Positions 1 to 9,894 are shown, counted from the stretch's first letter. The stretch is DNA of 64,000 bases from Algoriphagus aquaeductus (GCF_003253485.1 NZ_QKTX01000002.1:62001-126000), one strand, 5' to 3'. Notes: generated from the sequence alone by a model not told the origin. Numbers and translations: made by a program.

Positions 1-633
1 CTGATCGTACACGCTCTGTACAGTTCCTCTTCCTACCGCTTCACCCGGACCTACTTTGGATACGTCATTGATAGCGAAGGTTCTGTAAGGAATACCCGGT
101 GCAGAAGGATTGTCAGAGTACGGTCGCGAGAAATAGATCACCAATTCATGGTGAGCCAAAGCTCTCAAGAAAAGTGCCTCACCCATAAACTGGTCTCTTA
201 CGGCTTGTGTAATCGCACCTCTGGAAACCGCACCGTCAAGATTTTCAATGACAATGTTGGCACGGTTGATCATTCGGTAAAGTGAGATCCACTGACCGTT
301 GTTATTGGCCGTCTGAGGATTGAATCCGTTGATGTAGGTGATTTCATAGAACAACTGATCGTTGTACATGTCTTCTCCTCTCATATCACCCTGCTGGGTA
401 GAAGCAGCACCGAAAGGATATCCTCTTTGTACCGCACCAAGGTAAAAACCACGCTGGGCGGATTCATAGATACCAAGCACTGCTGCATTGACCCGGTTGG
501 CATCGGCAAATGCCTCTGCATCAGGAATAATGTTGGCTGGCTGCAGATCAGTCACATCGCAGGAGGAGGTAAATCCTACCATGGCCAATGCCACCAAAAC
601 TGACTTTATTTTATTTGAAAATATATTTTTCAT
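1..633 (-). CDS. SusD/RagB-family outer-membrane lipoprotein (partial, C-terminus missing)
   Basis: The frame is open from an ATG at 633 to the window edge (211 codons, no stop), so only the N-terminal part is present. It starts with a short basic stretch and hydrophobic helix ending in a lipobox (FTSSC, Cys25), predicting an outer-membrane lipoprotein. The text after it (NRVNAAVLGIY, GEALFLRALAHHELV) is typical of the helical TPR-like scaffold of SusD proteins, the surface lid that binds glycans or other nutrients over a SusC channel. It lies 25 bp downstream of the susC-like gene in the same direction, as in nearly all SusC/SusD pairs. The substrate cannot be told from this fragment. Confidence 0.93.
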   Translation of the reverse strand, partial: MKNIFSNKIKSVLVALAMVGFTSSCDVTDLQPANIIPDAEAFADANRVNAAVLGIYESAQRGFYLGAVQRGYPFGAASTQQGDMRGEDMYNDQLFYEITYINGFNPQTANNNGQWISLYRMINRANIVIENLDGAVSRGAITQAVRDQFMGEALFLRALAHHELVIYFSRPYSDNPSAPGIPYRTFAINDVSKVGPGEAVGRGTVQSVYDQ

Positions 634-658
634 TGTTGATCGATTTTAGGATTGAAAA

Positions 659-3600
659 TTAGAATCCAACATTAAGGCCCACAGACCAGGTTCTGATGAT
701 CGGAGCCACGTTCCAGTCCACACCAAAGTTCAACTGACCGCTGTATTGGTTTGATTCAGGATCAATTCCGGAATACTTGGTGAAGATCAACGGATTCTGT
801 ACCTGAGCAAAGAATCTAGCTGATCTGATTGCACCATTGAAAGCATTATTCAAGGTAGCAGCAGGAATTCTGTAACCCACTACGATGTTTTGGACTCTTA
901 CGAAGTCACCTTTCTCGATGAATCTGCTGTTGGAAGCAGAAGTCTGCCAAGTGTTGGCATCACGACCGGCATACAATCTTGGGACATCAGTTACCTGACC
1001 GCTTTCCGTCCATCGACTAAGTATTTCTCTGTGATTGTTGGAGAATCCAAGACCCATCAAACCTCTCAGGGACTCGTTCATGATGTAGTTGCCACCTGAA
1101 TATCTGACGAAGATTTCCGCGTCAAAATTTCCATAGGTGAAGGAGTTTGACCATCCGCCCTGATACTTAGGCAGTGTATTTCCCAGGAAGAATTGAGTAG
1201 GCGCAGTTCCAGGAGTAGTAGTAACAGCGGGGTTTGCAGGGTCGAAAGCTCTCCAAGTAGCTGCACCTACGAGCTGAACGATGTTGTCACCACTGTAGTA
1301 CATCGCGTTTCCGTTGGCAGGGTTCACACCCGCCCACTTAAATCCATACAATTGAGCAATCGGACCACCTACTTCAGTTCTGTTGAACGTACCGGTCAAT
1401 GGCTGAACCAAGTTGGTCACTTCGTTTTGGATCCAAGTGAAGTTGAAGTCAGTGTTCCAAGAGAACTTGCCATTATTAATCACATTGGCCAAGGCACGCA
1501 ATTCAACACCTTGGTTGAACATGGCACCTACGTTCTGACTGATGGTGTTGCCTGGTACACCCAAAGAAGGAGCAGTTGGCGCATTCAATACGATACCATC
1601 GACGTTGTTTTTGAAGTAATCCGCAGAAACAGTCACTTTTCCGATGGTCATATCCAAACCAACGTTGAACTTCTTGGAAGTTTCCCACTGAAGGGCCACG
1701 TTAGCTACGTTTGTGTAACCGATACCCGCACCAGCAGCAGCCTGTACCGGACCAAAACCACCGGCATAAGGGAATGAACCACCTGGTAAGCTGACGTTAC
1801 CCACTTCAGCATAGGATGCTCTTACTTTGAAGTCAGAGATCAAAGAAGAGTTGAAAAACGACTCGTCAGAAACTCTCCATCCGATCGATCCACCCGGGAA
1901 AGTACCTCTTCTGTTTTCGGTAGCCAATTGAGAGATCCCGTCATTTCTTACTGCAAATGACAAGAGGTATTTTCCTTTGAAGCTGTAGTTGAATCTTGCG
2001 AAATACGAATCAAATCCTTGCTCAGAGAATCCACCACCGGAGAATTGGTTGTTGTAAGAGTTGGAAATCAAGTTTCTCAATCGGAAAAACTCATCAGAGA
2101 AGTCCGTACCGGAAGCACTGAAGTTGTAGAAATTGGTGTACTGATATTCCACACCCGCGGTCACGTTGATGTTGTGATTCTCAGCCAAGATGGTCTGATA
2201 GTTCAAGGTGTTCTGCCAGTTCCAACGGGTAGCTGGGTTGAATGCCATCGTTACAGAACCATTGGAGCTTCTACCGTCACCATGCTTTGGGCTAAGGGTT
2301 GTGAAGTCATCTGCCAAGGTCAAGTCGATACCGATTTGAGTTCTTGCAGTCAAGCCTTTGGCAAGATCCAATTCCACGTAGGCATTACCCAAGATTCTGT
2401 GGTTTCTACCTCTGTAGTAGTTGTTGGCCAATACATAAGCGATGTTAGGGATGTTGTTGTCCGGACCGGCAAGGTTAGCACCGAAACCTGTCGTCGCACC
2501 ATTTGCGGTGATATTAAATCCATTGAATGCCGTATTCTCAGGATCGTAGATCGGCACGTTTGGCAAAGCACGCGTTGCATTGTAGATCGCTCCTGAAAGG
2601 GAGTTTGCACCGTTGTTCAAGCCGGTGATTTCGGTGTAAGCATATGAAAGGCTCTTTCCGATTCTCAACTTCTTAGAGATGGAGTGATCGATGTTTGACC
2701 TGAAGGCATAACGCTTCAAGTCATTGCTTTTTACTACTGACTCCTGATCGGTGAATCCCAGAGAGAAGAAATACTTGGTAGATTCAGTTCCACCGGAGAT
2801 AGACAGGTTGTGCTGTTGGGTATTTCCGGATCTCAACACGGCATCTTGCCAGTCGGTGTTTACTCCCGGGTTAGCCAAAGCGGAAGCATTGACGTTTGCT
2901 CTTTTTTCATTCGCAATTACTACCCACTCATCACCGGTCAACAGATCAAACCGGTTAACTGCTTCATTCACACCAAAGCTGGTGTTGTAGCTTACCTGAG
3001 CTTTTCCGGTCTTTCCTCTTTTGGTGGTGATCAAGATCACTCCGTTGGCAGCTCTAGAACCGTAGATGGCCGTAGCCGAACCGTCTTTCAATACTTCATA
3101 AGATTCGATATCCGCTGGGTTGATGTTGGCCAATGGGTTGGACGCTACTGCACCGGAACGGTCAGAGTCTACCACAGGCACCCCATCGATTACGATCAGA
3201 GGATCTGCACCACCGGAAAGCGAGTTTACCCCACGGATACGGATGATCGGTCTGGATCCCAAAATACCGTTTGGAACAGTTACCGAAACCCCTGCCGCTC
3301 TACCTGCCAATTGCGAATCGAAGGAAGGAGCAACCAAGTTTTCAATGGCCGTGTTGTTGATGGAAGCTACCGAACCGGTGATGTCTCTTCTTTCCTGAGT
3401 ACCATAACCCGTCACGACAATTTCGCTCAACAGTTTTACATCCGGATCAAGCTGCACATTGATCGTGGTAGATGAACCGATGTTCACCTCTTTGGTCAAG
3501 TATCCGACAAAGCTGAATACAAGAACATTTGCATCTGCAGGGACAGAGATGGAATAAGATCCATCCAGATCGGTTACGGTTCCCTGAGTAGTACCTTTTA

Positions 3601-3733
3601 CTACTACGCTGGCGCCAGGCACACCTTCCGGTTCTTCGGAAGAAGTCACCCTACCAGTGATCGTTTTAGATTGCGCGAGAACTGACACGATGGTCAGGAA
3701 GCTGAGCGCAAAACCTAATAAAACTTTCTTCAT
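659..3733 (-). CDS. SusC/RagA-family TonB-linked outer-membrane receptor
   Basis: A 1024-residue TonB-dependent transporter. I chose the ATG at 3733 because it opens a clean signal peptide (MKKVLLGFALS...VLAQ); an in-frame ATG at 3760 would add nine unlikely residues. After the signal come a carboxypeptidase-regulatory-like domain (about residues 22-100), the SusC box SEIVVTGYGTQ, a plug domain with IRIRGVNSLSGGADPLIVIDG and SAAIYGSRAANGVILITTK-like motifs, then a long beta-barrel ending in phenylalanine (NVGF), the usual outer-membrane insertion signal. It should import a ligand delivered by the SusD partner just downstream, using TonB energy. No anti-sigma factor, glycosidase or other hint of substrate lies nearby in the window. 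Confidence 0.96.
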   Translation of the reverse strand: MKKVLLGFALSFLTIVSVLAQSKTITGRVTSSEEPEGVPGASVVVKGTTQGTVTDLDGSYSISVPADANVLVFSFVGYLTKEVNIGSSTTINVQLDPDVKLLSEIVVTGYGTQERRDITGSVASINNTAIENLVAPSFDSQLAGRAAGVSVTVPNGILGSRPIIRIRGVNSLSGGADPLIVIDGVPVVDSDRSGAVASNPLANINPADIESYEVLKDGSATAIYGSRAANGVILITTKRGKTGKAQVSYNTSFGVNEAVNRFDLLTGDEWVVIANEKRANVNASALANPGVNTDWQDAVLRSGNTQQHNLSISGGTESTKYFFSLGFTDQESVVKSNDLKRYAFRSNIDHSISKKLRIGKSLSYAYTEITGLNNGANSLSGAIYNATRALPNVPIYDPENTAFNGFNITANGATTGFGANLAGPDNNIPNIAYVLANNYYRGRNHRILGNAYVELDLAKGLTARTQIGIDLTLADDFTTLSPKHGDGRSSNGSVTMAFNPATRWNWQNTLNYQTILAENHNINVTAGVEYQYTNFYNFSASGTDFSDEFFRLRNLISNSYNNQFSGGGFSEQGFDSYFARFNYSFKGKYLLSFAVRNDGISQLATENRRGTFPGGSIGWRVSDESFFNSSLISDFKVRASYAEVGNVSLPGGSFPYAGGFGPVQAAAGAGIGYTNVANVALQWETSKKFNVGLDMTIGKVTVSADYFKNNVDGIVLNAPTAPSLGVPGNTISQNVGAMFNQGVELRALANVINNGKFSWNTDFNFTWIQNEVTNLVQPLTGTFNRTEVGGPIAQLYGFKWAGVNPANGNAMYYSGDNIVQLVGAATWRAFDPANPAVTTTPGTAPTQFFLGNTLPKYQGGWSNSFTYGNFDAEIFVRYSGGNYIMNESLRGLMGLGFSNNHREILSRWTESGQVTDVPRLYAGRDANTWQTSASNSRFIEKGDFVRVQNIVVGYRIPAATLNNAFNGAIRSARFFAQVQNPLIFTKYSGIDPESNQYSGQLNFGVDWNVAPIIRTWSVGLNVGF

Positions 3734-4221
3734 AGGTTGATTATTTAGACATTTTAACATTTCAAGTAGCGAATATGTACTTAAATGATGGAAGGATACA
3801 AATGGTAAAAAGATTACAGAAAAGACCCCAATCGAAATTAATTTCCGTCAATTAGATTAAACGAAGAATTAAATTCGTTTTGGGAACAGGAGGAACAAAC
3901 TTTTCTAAAAAAAACTGAAGAATAGACGGTTTTTCAGAAGATAATTTCAAAAAGAGCGACAAAAACCTCCTTTTATTCTTTGGTGATCGAAATCAAAAGA
4001 TAGCTAACCTTAACCACTGGATGTATTTCTGAGGATTTTATTCTTATTTTCTTAATAATTCCTTAAAAAACGAACAAAAATTTGGCACGGGACCAAAACC
4101 CGAAAAACTGATTCAAAATCTTTTCTTATTAAATCTTAAATACTCAAAATTTCCTTTAGGGCATATTTTTTTGAAAAAATGTTCATTTTTTGGTTCAAAT
4201 CGAAAAAAACACCGGGTTTCT
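3734..4221. other. Long AT-rich intergenic region upstream of susC
   Basis: About 490 bp without a convincing gene on either strand. It is AT-rich with many poly-A and poly-T runs and should hold the promoter and leader of the susC/susD operon (minus strand) and the 3' end of the LigT-like gene transcript. I could not find an exact Bacteroidota -7 box (TAnnTTTG) for susC; the closest string, TACCATTTG on the minus strand at 3799-3807, has one base too many. No tRNA or hairpin terminator was seen. Confidence 0.6.
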
Positions 4222-4776
4222 TCAAAAACTTCGTCCAAACTGAAGTTCGCGGCAGATTTTCCATTTTCCCTCTAACCTTTTGAGAAGAAAGAGCTTATCG
4301 GCCAGAAAATTTCCAGAGAACTGCAGCGCTTTACAGGTCTCCAATACTGCTGAGAATTTACTTGGCTTAAGATCCTTGAAAGCCAAAGTCATATGCGGAT
4401 GAAAGTTCCTATCGCTCAATTCGTTGGTAAGAAGCAACTCCCTTTTGCAAAACACCCCCAGCCTAGACTGAAAATCCCAAAGCAACTCATCCGAGATGAT
4501 TTGCTGGAAAATAACCCTGTTACCAAACGTCCCTATCCCGGCAATCGAAATGGCAAGCGGGGCTTGATCTTTTAAAAATTCACCGAGTTTTTCCGCCAAA
4601 AGATCCTCTTTGGCTTCGTTGTAGGAGAAAGGCATCTTCACCGTGATATGCGGAGGAGACTTGAGGGCATACTTGACCTGATGCCGATCTCTGAGTTGCT
4701 CCTTGATCTGGGTGGATTTAGAAAGGAGCGGTTCGGGGGGCAAAAGGGCAAGGAAATATTTTTGAATACTTTTCAT
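4222..4776 (-). CDS. LigT/2H phosphoesterase family protein (RNA 2',3'-cyclic phosphodiesterase-like)
   Basis: A 184-residue protein with the two HxT motifs that define the 2H phosphoesterase fold: HITV at residue 43 and HMTL at residue 128. The family hydrolyses or forms 2',3'-cyclic and 2'-5' phosphodiester bonds in RNA or small nucleotides; the cellular substrate here is unknown. The ATG at 4776 gives the usual family start (MKSIQKYFLALLPP); an upstream TTG at 4842 would add 22 unrelated residues. It is divergent from the universal stress protein gene at 4881. Both catalytic histidines are present, so it is probably active. Confidence 0.85.
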   Translation of the reverse strand: MKSIQKYFLALLPPEPLLSKSTQIKEQLRDRHQVKYALKSPPHITVKMPFSYNEAKEDLLAEKLGEFLKDQAPLAISIAGIGTFGNRVIFQQIISDELLWDFQSRLGVFCKRELLLTNELSDRNFHPHMTLAFKDLKPSKFSAVLETCKALQFSGNFLADKLFLLKRLEGKWKICRELQFGRSF

Positions 4777-4880
4777 CCTTTCAAAAATACCCGAAATCAA
4801 ATTGAGACATCTAATTCGTAAAAAACTATTCAATTTCCCCAATCTATCCTTTAACTTAAGGCGGATTTAAAACCCTAACT

Positions 4881-5795
4881 ATGCAGTACTTTCCAAAGGT
4901 CATGGTAGGCCTGGACCTCACTGAGATGGATGATATCCTGATCAAAAAAGTAGTAGCCCTTTCCAAATTTCTTGGAATCGAAAAATGCTACTTCGTACAT
5001 GTGGCCAAAAACCTCGAAATTCCTCAAGAAATACTTGCCCTATATCCCGATCTGATCTCCCCTACTGATGAATCGATCGAGGCAATGATTCACAACAAGC
5101 TGAAAGAACATTCTTTTCCAAAAGATATCGAGGTGGAAGCATTTGTAGAAGAAGGAAGTCATCCTTTGGATACTTTTCTCAGATGGGCCAAGCTGAAGGA
5201 CGCCGACCTGATCGTCATGGGAAGAAAAGAAGACTTGCCCGGAAATGGAGTTTTAGCTGATGGTGTGGCCAAAAAGGCGCCATGCTCCATCTTACTTCTC
5301 CAGGAAAAACGGCCTGTCAAACTCCCAAAAAAGATCCTCATCCTCACGGATTTTTCATCACACAACCACATGATTTATGAGTTTTCGGAGCGGGTTGCAT
5401 CCACTGCCGGAGCCGAACTTATTCCTTTGCATGTGTATGAGGTACCCACCGGCTATTCAAAGACCGGAAAAACCTATGAAGAATTTTCGGAGATCATGAA
5501 GGAAAATGCCAGGAAGGATTTCAAAAAATTTGTCTCCAAGCACGAAAAAACAGATTTGGAATGTGAGCTGCTGCTCAATGATGGAAGAAATATCGGAATA
5601 CAAATCACTGAATTTGCCAAAAAGGCGGAAGCGGATGTGATTCTTTTGGGTTCGAGAGGAAGAACTGCCTCAGCAGCTATCCTCCTTGGCAGCACCGCTG
5701 AAAAGCTCATCCATGCCAACAAACTGCTCCCCATGCTTATCTTCAAAAAGAAAGGAGAAACCATGGGATTCTTTGATGCCTTGTTCAAAATCTAG
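4881..5795 (+). CDS. Universal stress protein with two UspA domains
   Basis: A 304-residue cytoplasmic protein made of two tandem USP domains (about 1-145 and 150-295). The C-terminal domain carries an intact ATP-binding signature G-x2-G-x9-G-S (GSRGRTASAAILLGST). The N-terminal copy has only a degenerate version (GRKEDLPGNGVLADG), so probably one domain binds ATP. Tandem USPs are common in Bacteroidota and are usually induced by starvation or stress; their precise role is unknown. The gene stands alone, divergent from the LigT-like gene and followed by a strong terminator. Confidence 0.92.
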   Translation: MQYFPKVMVGLDLTEMDDILIKKVVALSKFLGIEKCYFVHVAKNLEIPQEILALYPDLISPTDESIEAMIHNKLKEHSFPKDIEVEAFVEEGSHPLDTFLRWAKLKDADLIVMGRKEDLPGNGVLADGVAKKAPCSILLLQEKRPVKLPKKILILTDFSSHNHMIYEFSERVASTAGAELIPLHVYEVPTGYSKTGKTYEEFSEIMKENARKDFKKFVSKHEKTDLECELLLNDGRNIGIQITEFAKKAEADVILLGSRGRTASAAILLGSTAEKLIHANKLLPMLIFKKKGETMGFFDALFKI

Positions 5796-5820
5796 GAGTC
5801 AGAAATCAAAAAACTTGCAC

Positions 5821-5852
5821 AAAAGCCCTCCCGAATCAACAGGAGGGCTTTT
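5821..5852. terminator. Bidirectional intrinsic terminator
   Basis: An 11-bp perfect stem (AAAAGCCCTCC / GGAGGGCTTTT) with a 10-base loop and an A/T tract on both sides. It lies between the convergent ends of the universal stress protein gene (plus) and the sugar transferase gene (minus) and can serve both. Confidence 0.9.
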
Positions 5853-5911
5853 GTATGACAAAGGTTTTGAGTTAAGAATTCGAGCAAATCAAATCCGAAA
5901 AGAATCTGCGC

Positions 5912-7282
5912 TCAATAGGCATTCTCCCGGTTGAAAAGCAGTTCATAGACTGTTTTCACCATAATCTCCATATCCAGGAGAAAAGACCAATTATTGATAT
6001 AAAAATAATCCAGACGCACACGGGATCGGATTTGATGAGGATTCTCAATTTCTCCCCGGAAGCCTCTCACTTGAGCCAAACCGGTAATGCCCGGCTTAAT
6101 CTTATGCCTGGAGTTGTACCGTTCAATTTGAGTACGGAAGGTTTCATTCATTGGAATGGTGTGAGGCCTGGGGCCTACAATCGACATGTCTCCCATAAGT
6201 ACGTTGAGAAACTGAGGCATCTCATCCAACGAGGTATTTCTCAAAAATGAACCGATTCTGGTGACTCTGGGGTCGTTTTTTGTCGCCTGAAGGGTGTCCG
6301 CATAGTCATTGGGAGTCATCGAGCGAAACTTAAGACAATTGAATACCCGATTGTTGATGCCATTTCTCTTCTGAATGAAGAAGACCGGACCCCGAGACTC
6401 CAACTTGATCAGCAATCCCACCAAAGGAATCAGCCAAGACAAGATGAAAAGAGTAACCAACCCTGCAAAAACCACATCAAATACACGCTTTGCAAAGCTG
6501 TTCAGCGGGTTGTCAAGTGGAATTTCATTGACATTGATGACAAAAAAATCTCCATATCGGGAGAAGGAAAGATTCTTCTCCAATTGCAGACTTCTTCCGG
6601 GGATCATTTTTACCTTGATGTAATTCTCATCTGCAAATGCAATGATTTTCTTGACCAAAATAGAATCTAGCTGCTCATGGATGTAAATCAGGTCTAGATC
6701 AAGATGGGGAGCCTCTTCAAAGAAAGACACAATCCCTCCTCGAGTCTGATGGCAATCTGCCTGATCGTCGAAGTATCCCAGAAAATTGATTCCAAAATCC
6801 TTCCTGATTTTGAACACATCCGCCAGTTTGGGACTCGTTCCTCCTTTTCCCACGATGACTGCATTGCGGTAATTATTTCCTTTGGCCCGATATTGACGCA
6901 AGACCATGTGTACCCCGACACGAAAAGTCCCCATGATTATCCCCAAAGTGAGGCCTAAGGAAACAATTTGAATCCAACGGTATGGACCAGCTTGCAAGGG
7001 CGTCCAAAGGATGGAGGTGACTCCCAAAAACCAAAGCAGCGTAACTGCTAAGCTTTTGAGTGTCTGATCGTACTCATCCGTCCTTCCGATTTTGTAGTCT
7101 TTCCTCAAGGTGGAAATCAGCATCCAAAGAAGCCCAAGGGGTAAAAACGCAGGAAATTCAACACCTTGGAAGATGCCCATCTTTTGCATGAACCAATTGG
7201 CCATTGCCAAAGTCAGCAATGAGGCCAAAAAATCACTCGCAGTAAACAGCCAAGGGAAATACGTATCAAATCTTCTCTTCAT
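5912..7282 (-). CDS. Polyprenyl-phosphate sugar-1-phosphate transferase (WbaP/WcaJ type)
   Basis: About 456 residues. Four or so N-terminal transmembrane helices (to about residue 110) are followed by a Rossmann-like CoA_binding_3 region and a C-terminal bacterial sugar-transferase domain (from about residue 265) with KFRSM, DEMPQ and SIVGPRP motifs. Such enzymes load the first sugar phosphate onto undecaprenyl phosphate to start an exopolysaccharide or O-antigen repeat. The ATG at 7282 is preferred over an upstream TTG at 7294. No other polysaccharide gene adjoins it; the nearest are rfbC and cpsB 38 kb away, so it may act with a distant locus. Confidence 0.93.
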   Translation of the reverse strand: MKRRFDTYFPWLFTASDFLASLLTLAMANWFMQKMGIFQGVEFPAFLPLGLLWMLISTLRKDYKIGRTDEYDQTLKSLAVTLLWFLGVTSILWTPLQAGPYRWIQIVSLGLTLGIIMGTFRVGVHMVLRQYRAKGNNYRNAVIVGKGGTSPKLADVFKIRKDFGINFLGYFDDQADCHQTRGGIVSFFEEAPHLDLDLIYIHEQLDSILVKKIIAFADENYIKVKMIPGRSLQLEKNLSFSRYGDFFVINVNEIPLDNPLNSFAKRVFDVVFAGLVTLFILSWLIPLVGLLIKLESRGPVFFIQKRNGINNRVFNCLKFRSMTPNDYADTLQATKNDPRVTRIGSFLRNTSLDEMPQFLNVLMGDMSIVGPRPHTIPMNETFRTQIERYNSRHKIKPGITGLAQVRGFRGEIENPHQIRSRVRLDYFYINNWSFLLDMEIMVKTVYELLFNRENAY

Positions 7283-7392
7283 AAAAATTTGCAATTACAA
7301 GCACTATTCTCGCCGTAGCAAAAACCAGACAATTCAGAAGTTCTTGAATAGAATTGCGCGATAAAATTAAGAAAGAAATTCTCAAGCATTAT

Positions 7393-7400
7393 TACTTTTG
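7393..7400 (+). promoter_or_regulatory. Candidate -7 promoter box for the methyltransferase gene
   Basis: TACTTTTG matches the Bacteroidota -7 consensus TAnnTTTG and lies 38 bp before the ATG at 7439. I see no good -33 TTG at the expected distance, so this is weak. Confidence 0.3.
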
Positions 7401-7438
7401 GCTTTATTTATCATACTGCGATCTCCCATCCCTCTTTC

Positions 7439-8110
7439 ATGCGTTTTATTTACGAACTTTTTTCCTCATCGGATAACCCAAATTCACTTGGGGCAAAATT
7501 CAGAGCCAAAAGGCTCAAAAAATTTGAAAAGCTATTCTTTAGGAACTTTAATCCCGAAAAAGAGATCAGAATTCTCGATGTGGGCGGCACAGATTATTTC
7601 TGGAAAAACAGTCAAATTCCATCCCTTCCGAGCGTACGCATCACGCTGCTCAACCTTCACACCGAAAAAACCACCCATCCGCATATTCAGGCCGTCCAGG
7701 GAGATGCCACCGATATGAAGGAATTTGCCGACAAAAGTTTCGATTTGGTCTTTTCCAATTCCGTGATTGAGCACCTATTCACGCTGGAAAATCAACATAA
7801 AATGGCCGCTGAAATCCGCCGGGTCGGAAGGAAATACTTCATTCAAACCCCGGATAAATATTTTCCCATCGAAGCGCATTACGCCTTGCCCTTTGCTCAG
7901 TTTCTTCCCAAGGGGCTCGTGTTTTTTCTTTTAACCAAGACCAGACTCAGCCGACTGAAACGCTGGGAAAAAGAGGCTGCACGACAGTATCTGGATGAAA
8001 TCCGCCTGCTTGATGAGCAGGAGATGAGAGCGCTGTTTCCGGAGGGAAAAATACTCAGGGAAAAAGCCCTGGGACTCACCAAATCGCTCACAGCCCACAC
8101 CTTGCGCTAG
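7439..8110 (+). CDS. Class I SAM-dependent methyltransferase
   Basis: A 223-residue protein with the class I methyltransferase core: motif I as ILDVGGTDYFW near residue 40, an acidic residue after strand 2, and the post-motif FDLVFSNSVIEHL near residue 100, as in Methyltransf_11 proteins. The C-terminal part (IQTPDKYFPIEAHY) resembles methyltransferases linked to lipid or glycan modification, but the substrate is unknown. It is divergent from the sugar transferase and its TAG stop overlaps the stop of the convergent ABC transporter gene in a CTAG tetramer (8107-8110). Confidence 0.85.
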   Translation: MRFIYELFSSSDNPNSLGAKFRAKRLKKFEKLFFRNFNPEKEIRILDVGGTDYFWKNSQIPSLPSVRITLLNLHTEKTTHPHIQAVQGDATDMKEFADKSFDLVFSNSVIEHLFTLENQHKMAAEIRRVGRKYFIQTPDKYFPIEAHYALPFAQFLPKGLVFFLLTKTRLSRLKRWEKEAARQYLDEIRLLDEQEMRALFPEGKILREKALGLTKSLTAHTLR

Positions 8111-9894
8111 TCTGCAAACTGCAATCTCACCAAATTGGAATAGAATCCGGCGGAGTTTTGCAAAAGCTCCTGATGGCTTCCCTGCTCCACTATTTTGCCT
8201 TCGCTGAGCACATAGATACAGTCCACCTTTCGAATGGTAGCCAATCGATGGGCAATGATCAGGGTAGTCCGCCCTTTCATCAACTCATCCAATGCCTCCT
8301 GCACCAGGGATTCAGATTCGGCATCAAGAGACGAAGTCGCTTCATCTAAGATCAAAATGGCCGGATCTTTCAAAATCGCCCTCGCAATGGCTACCCGCTG
8401 CCGCTGACCTCCCGAAAGCTTCACGCCACGCTCACCGACCAAGGTATCCAAGCCTTCCGGAAACTGGACAATAAACTGCCAGGCATTGGCCTTTTTGGCA
8501 GCCAATATGATCTCCTCTTCGCTGGCTTCCGGTTTGGCATAGGCGATATTTTCCCGGATTGATCCGCCAAAAAGCAACACTTCCTGGGGGACAATGCCGA
8601 TTTTGCTTCTCAATGCTTTCAAATCCCAGTCCTTGACCTCTCGCCCATCTACTTGAATACTACCCTGATCTACTTCATAAAATCTAGAGAGCAACTGGAT
8701 GATCGTGGACTTGCCTGCACCGGAATGTCCAGCCAAGGCTACCTTTTCTCCGGGTTTTATGTGAAACGAAACCTCTTTCAACACTTCCACTTCGGGCCGT
8801 GTAGGATATCTGAATCTTACTTTTTCAAATTGAATTTCTCCCAAAAAATTGGTAGAGGTAATCCCGGACTCTTCTTCAGCTTTCTCATTCAGGATTTCCA
8901 GTACCCGCTCAGAGCTCCCGATGGCCTTTTGTAGCTGACTGTAGATATCTCCCAATCCTGCAATCGATCCGCCGATGAAGGTGGTGTAAAGGACAAAGGA
9001 CACCAATTCGCCCACACTCATCTCACCTGAAGCCACCAGGCTGGCTCCGTACCACATCACCCCGACGATTCCTCCAAATAAGGCAAAAATGATAAAGGAA
9101 ATAAAAGCGCCTCGATATTTGGCCGTCGTCAAAGCGACACCCAAGACCTTTTCCAAGCCCTTGCTATAGCGATTTGACTCATATGACTCCCCGACAAAGG
9201 ATTTTACTGTGGTGATGGATTGAAGGGTTTCTTCCACGATGACATTGGCCGCAGCCAGTTCGTCTTGCGTCTTCTTGGAAAGCCTTCGGATAAATTTGCC
9301 GAATACCATCGCAATAAGAATCAGCACCGGAAATGTGCCTAACATGAACAGGGTAAGTTTGGGTGTGTTAAACAACAAAAATCCAATGCCTGCAACGAGA
9401 GTGATAACCTGTCGAAAAAGCTCCGCCAAGGTGGTGGAAAATGTATCCTGAAGCTGACTGACATCCGAAGTGATCCTGGAGATCAATTCTCCTGTTCTTC
9501 TTTTGTCAAAAAAACTCATCGGAAGACGGACCAATCGCGAATACAGGGCTGATCGGATGTCTCGCATCGACCGCTCCGACACCCAAGCGAAAAGCCAAAC
9601 TCTGAAAAATGAAAATATACTTTGGACGGCCAAAATTCCGATCAGAATCAAGGCTATACTGTTCACGTCGCTGACAACCCATTCCCCTCCCTGAGCGGTA
9701 TCAATCAGCTTCCCTGCCACAAAGGGAAATGTCAGTAAGGTGAGGGAAGAAAAAAGCAGGAAAATAAGGCCGGAAAAAAATGCCCAACGATAGGGCATCA
9801 GAAACCGAAATATCCCACCCAGTTTGCTCAGATTCTGCTTATTCAACTTCCGCTTTTCCTCAGGCTCCAGTGCAGTTCCGCGTTTTTTGGCCAT
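8107..9894 (-). CDS. MsbA-like ABC exporter (fused permease and ATPase)
   Basis: A 595-residue half-transporter. Six transmembrane helices occupy about residues 30-325; the ATPase domain holds Walker A GHSGAGKST (about residue 385), the signature LSGGQRQR, Walker B ILILDEATS and the switch histidine IIAHRLAT. This layout is that of homodimeric exporters of the MsbA/LmrA/TAP group; substrates may be lipid A, lipids, peptides or drugs and cannot be told from sequence. A basic N-terminal extension (MAKKRGTALEP...) is usual in the Bacteroidota members. It stands alone, tail to tail with the methyltransferase gene. Confidence 0.93.
   Translation of the reverse strand: MAKKRGTALEPEEKRKLNKQNLSKLGGIFRFLMPYRWAFFSGLIFLLFSSLTLLTFPFVAGKLIDTAQGGEWVVSDVNSIALILIGILAVQSIFSFFRVWLFAWVSERSMRDIRSALYSRLVRLPMSFFDKRRTGELISRITSDVSQLQDTFSTTLAELFRQVITLVAGIGFLLFNTPKLTLFMLGTFPVLILIAMVFGKFIRRLSKKTQDELAAANVIVEETLQSITTVKSFVGESYESNRYSKGLEKVLGVALTTAKYRGAFISFIIFALFGGIVGVMWYGASLVASGEMSVGELVSFVLYTTFIGGSIAGLGDIYSQLQKAIGSSERVLEILNEKAEEESGITSTNFLGEIQFEKVRFRYPTRPEVEVLKEVSFHIKPGEKVALAGHSGAGKSTIIQLLSRFYEVDQGSIQVDGREVKDWDLKALRSKIGIVPQEVLLFGGSIRENIAYAKPEASEEEIILAAKKANAWQFIVQFPEGLDTLVGERGVKLSGGQRQRVAIARAILKDPAILILDEATSSLDAESESLVQEALDELMKGRTTLIIAHRLATIRKVDCIYVLSEGKIVEQGSHQELLQNSAGFYSNLVRLQFAD

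Noticed and set aside
1193-1777. Long plus-strand frame antisense to susC
   Set aside because: It lies fully inside a clear SusC coding frame and has no family motif; it is a shadow of codon usage.
2018-2596. Second long plus-strand frame antisense to susC
   Set aside because: Same reason: no motif, no independent start signal, complete overlap with a strong gene.
4081-4100. TTTGGCACGGGACC as a sigma-54 promoter
   Set aside because: The -24 half looks right but there is no TTGC-like -12 half.
4189-4203. GGTTCAAATCG as a tRNA T-loop
   Set aside because: No acceptor or anticodon stems around it; no cloverleaf can be drawn. The same holds for a similar string at 10986 inside the oxidase gene.
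4782-4789. TATTTTTG (minus) near the LigT-like gene as a promoter
   Set aside because: It is only six bases before the ATG, which would make a leaderless message, and no -33 box fits.
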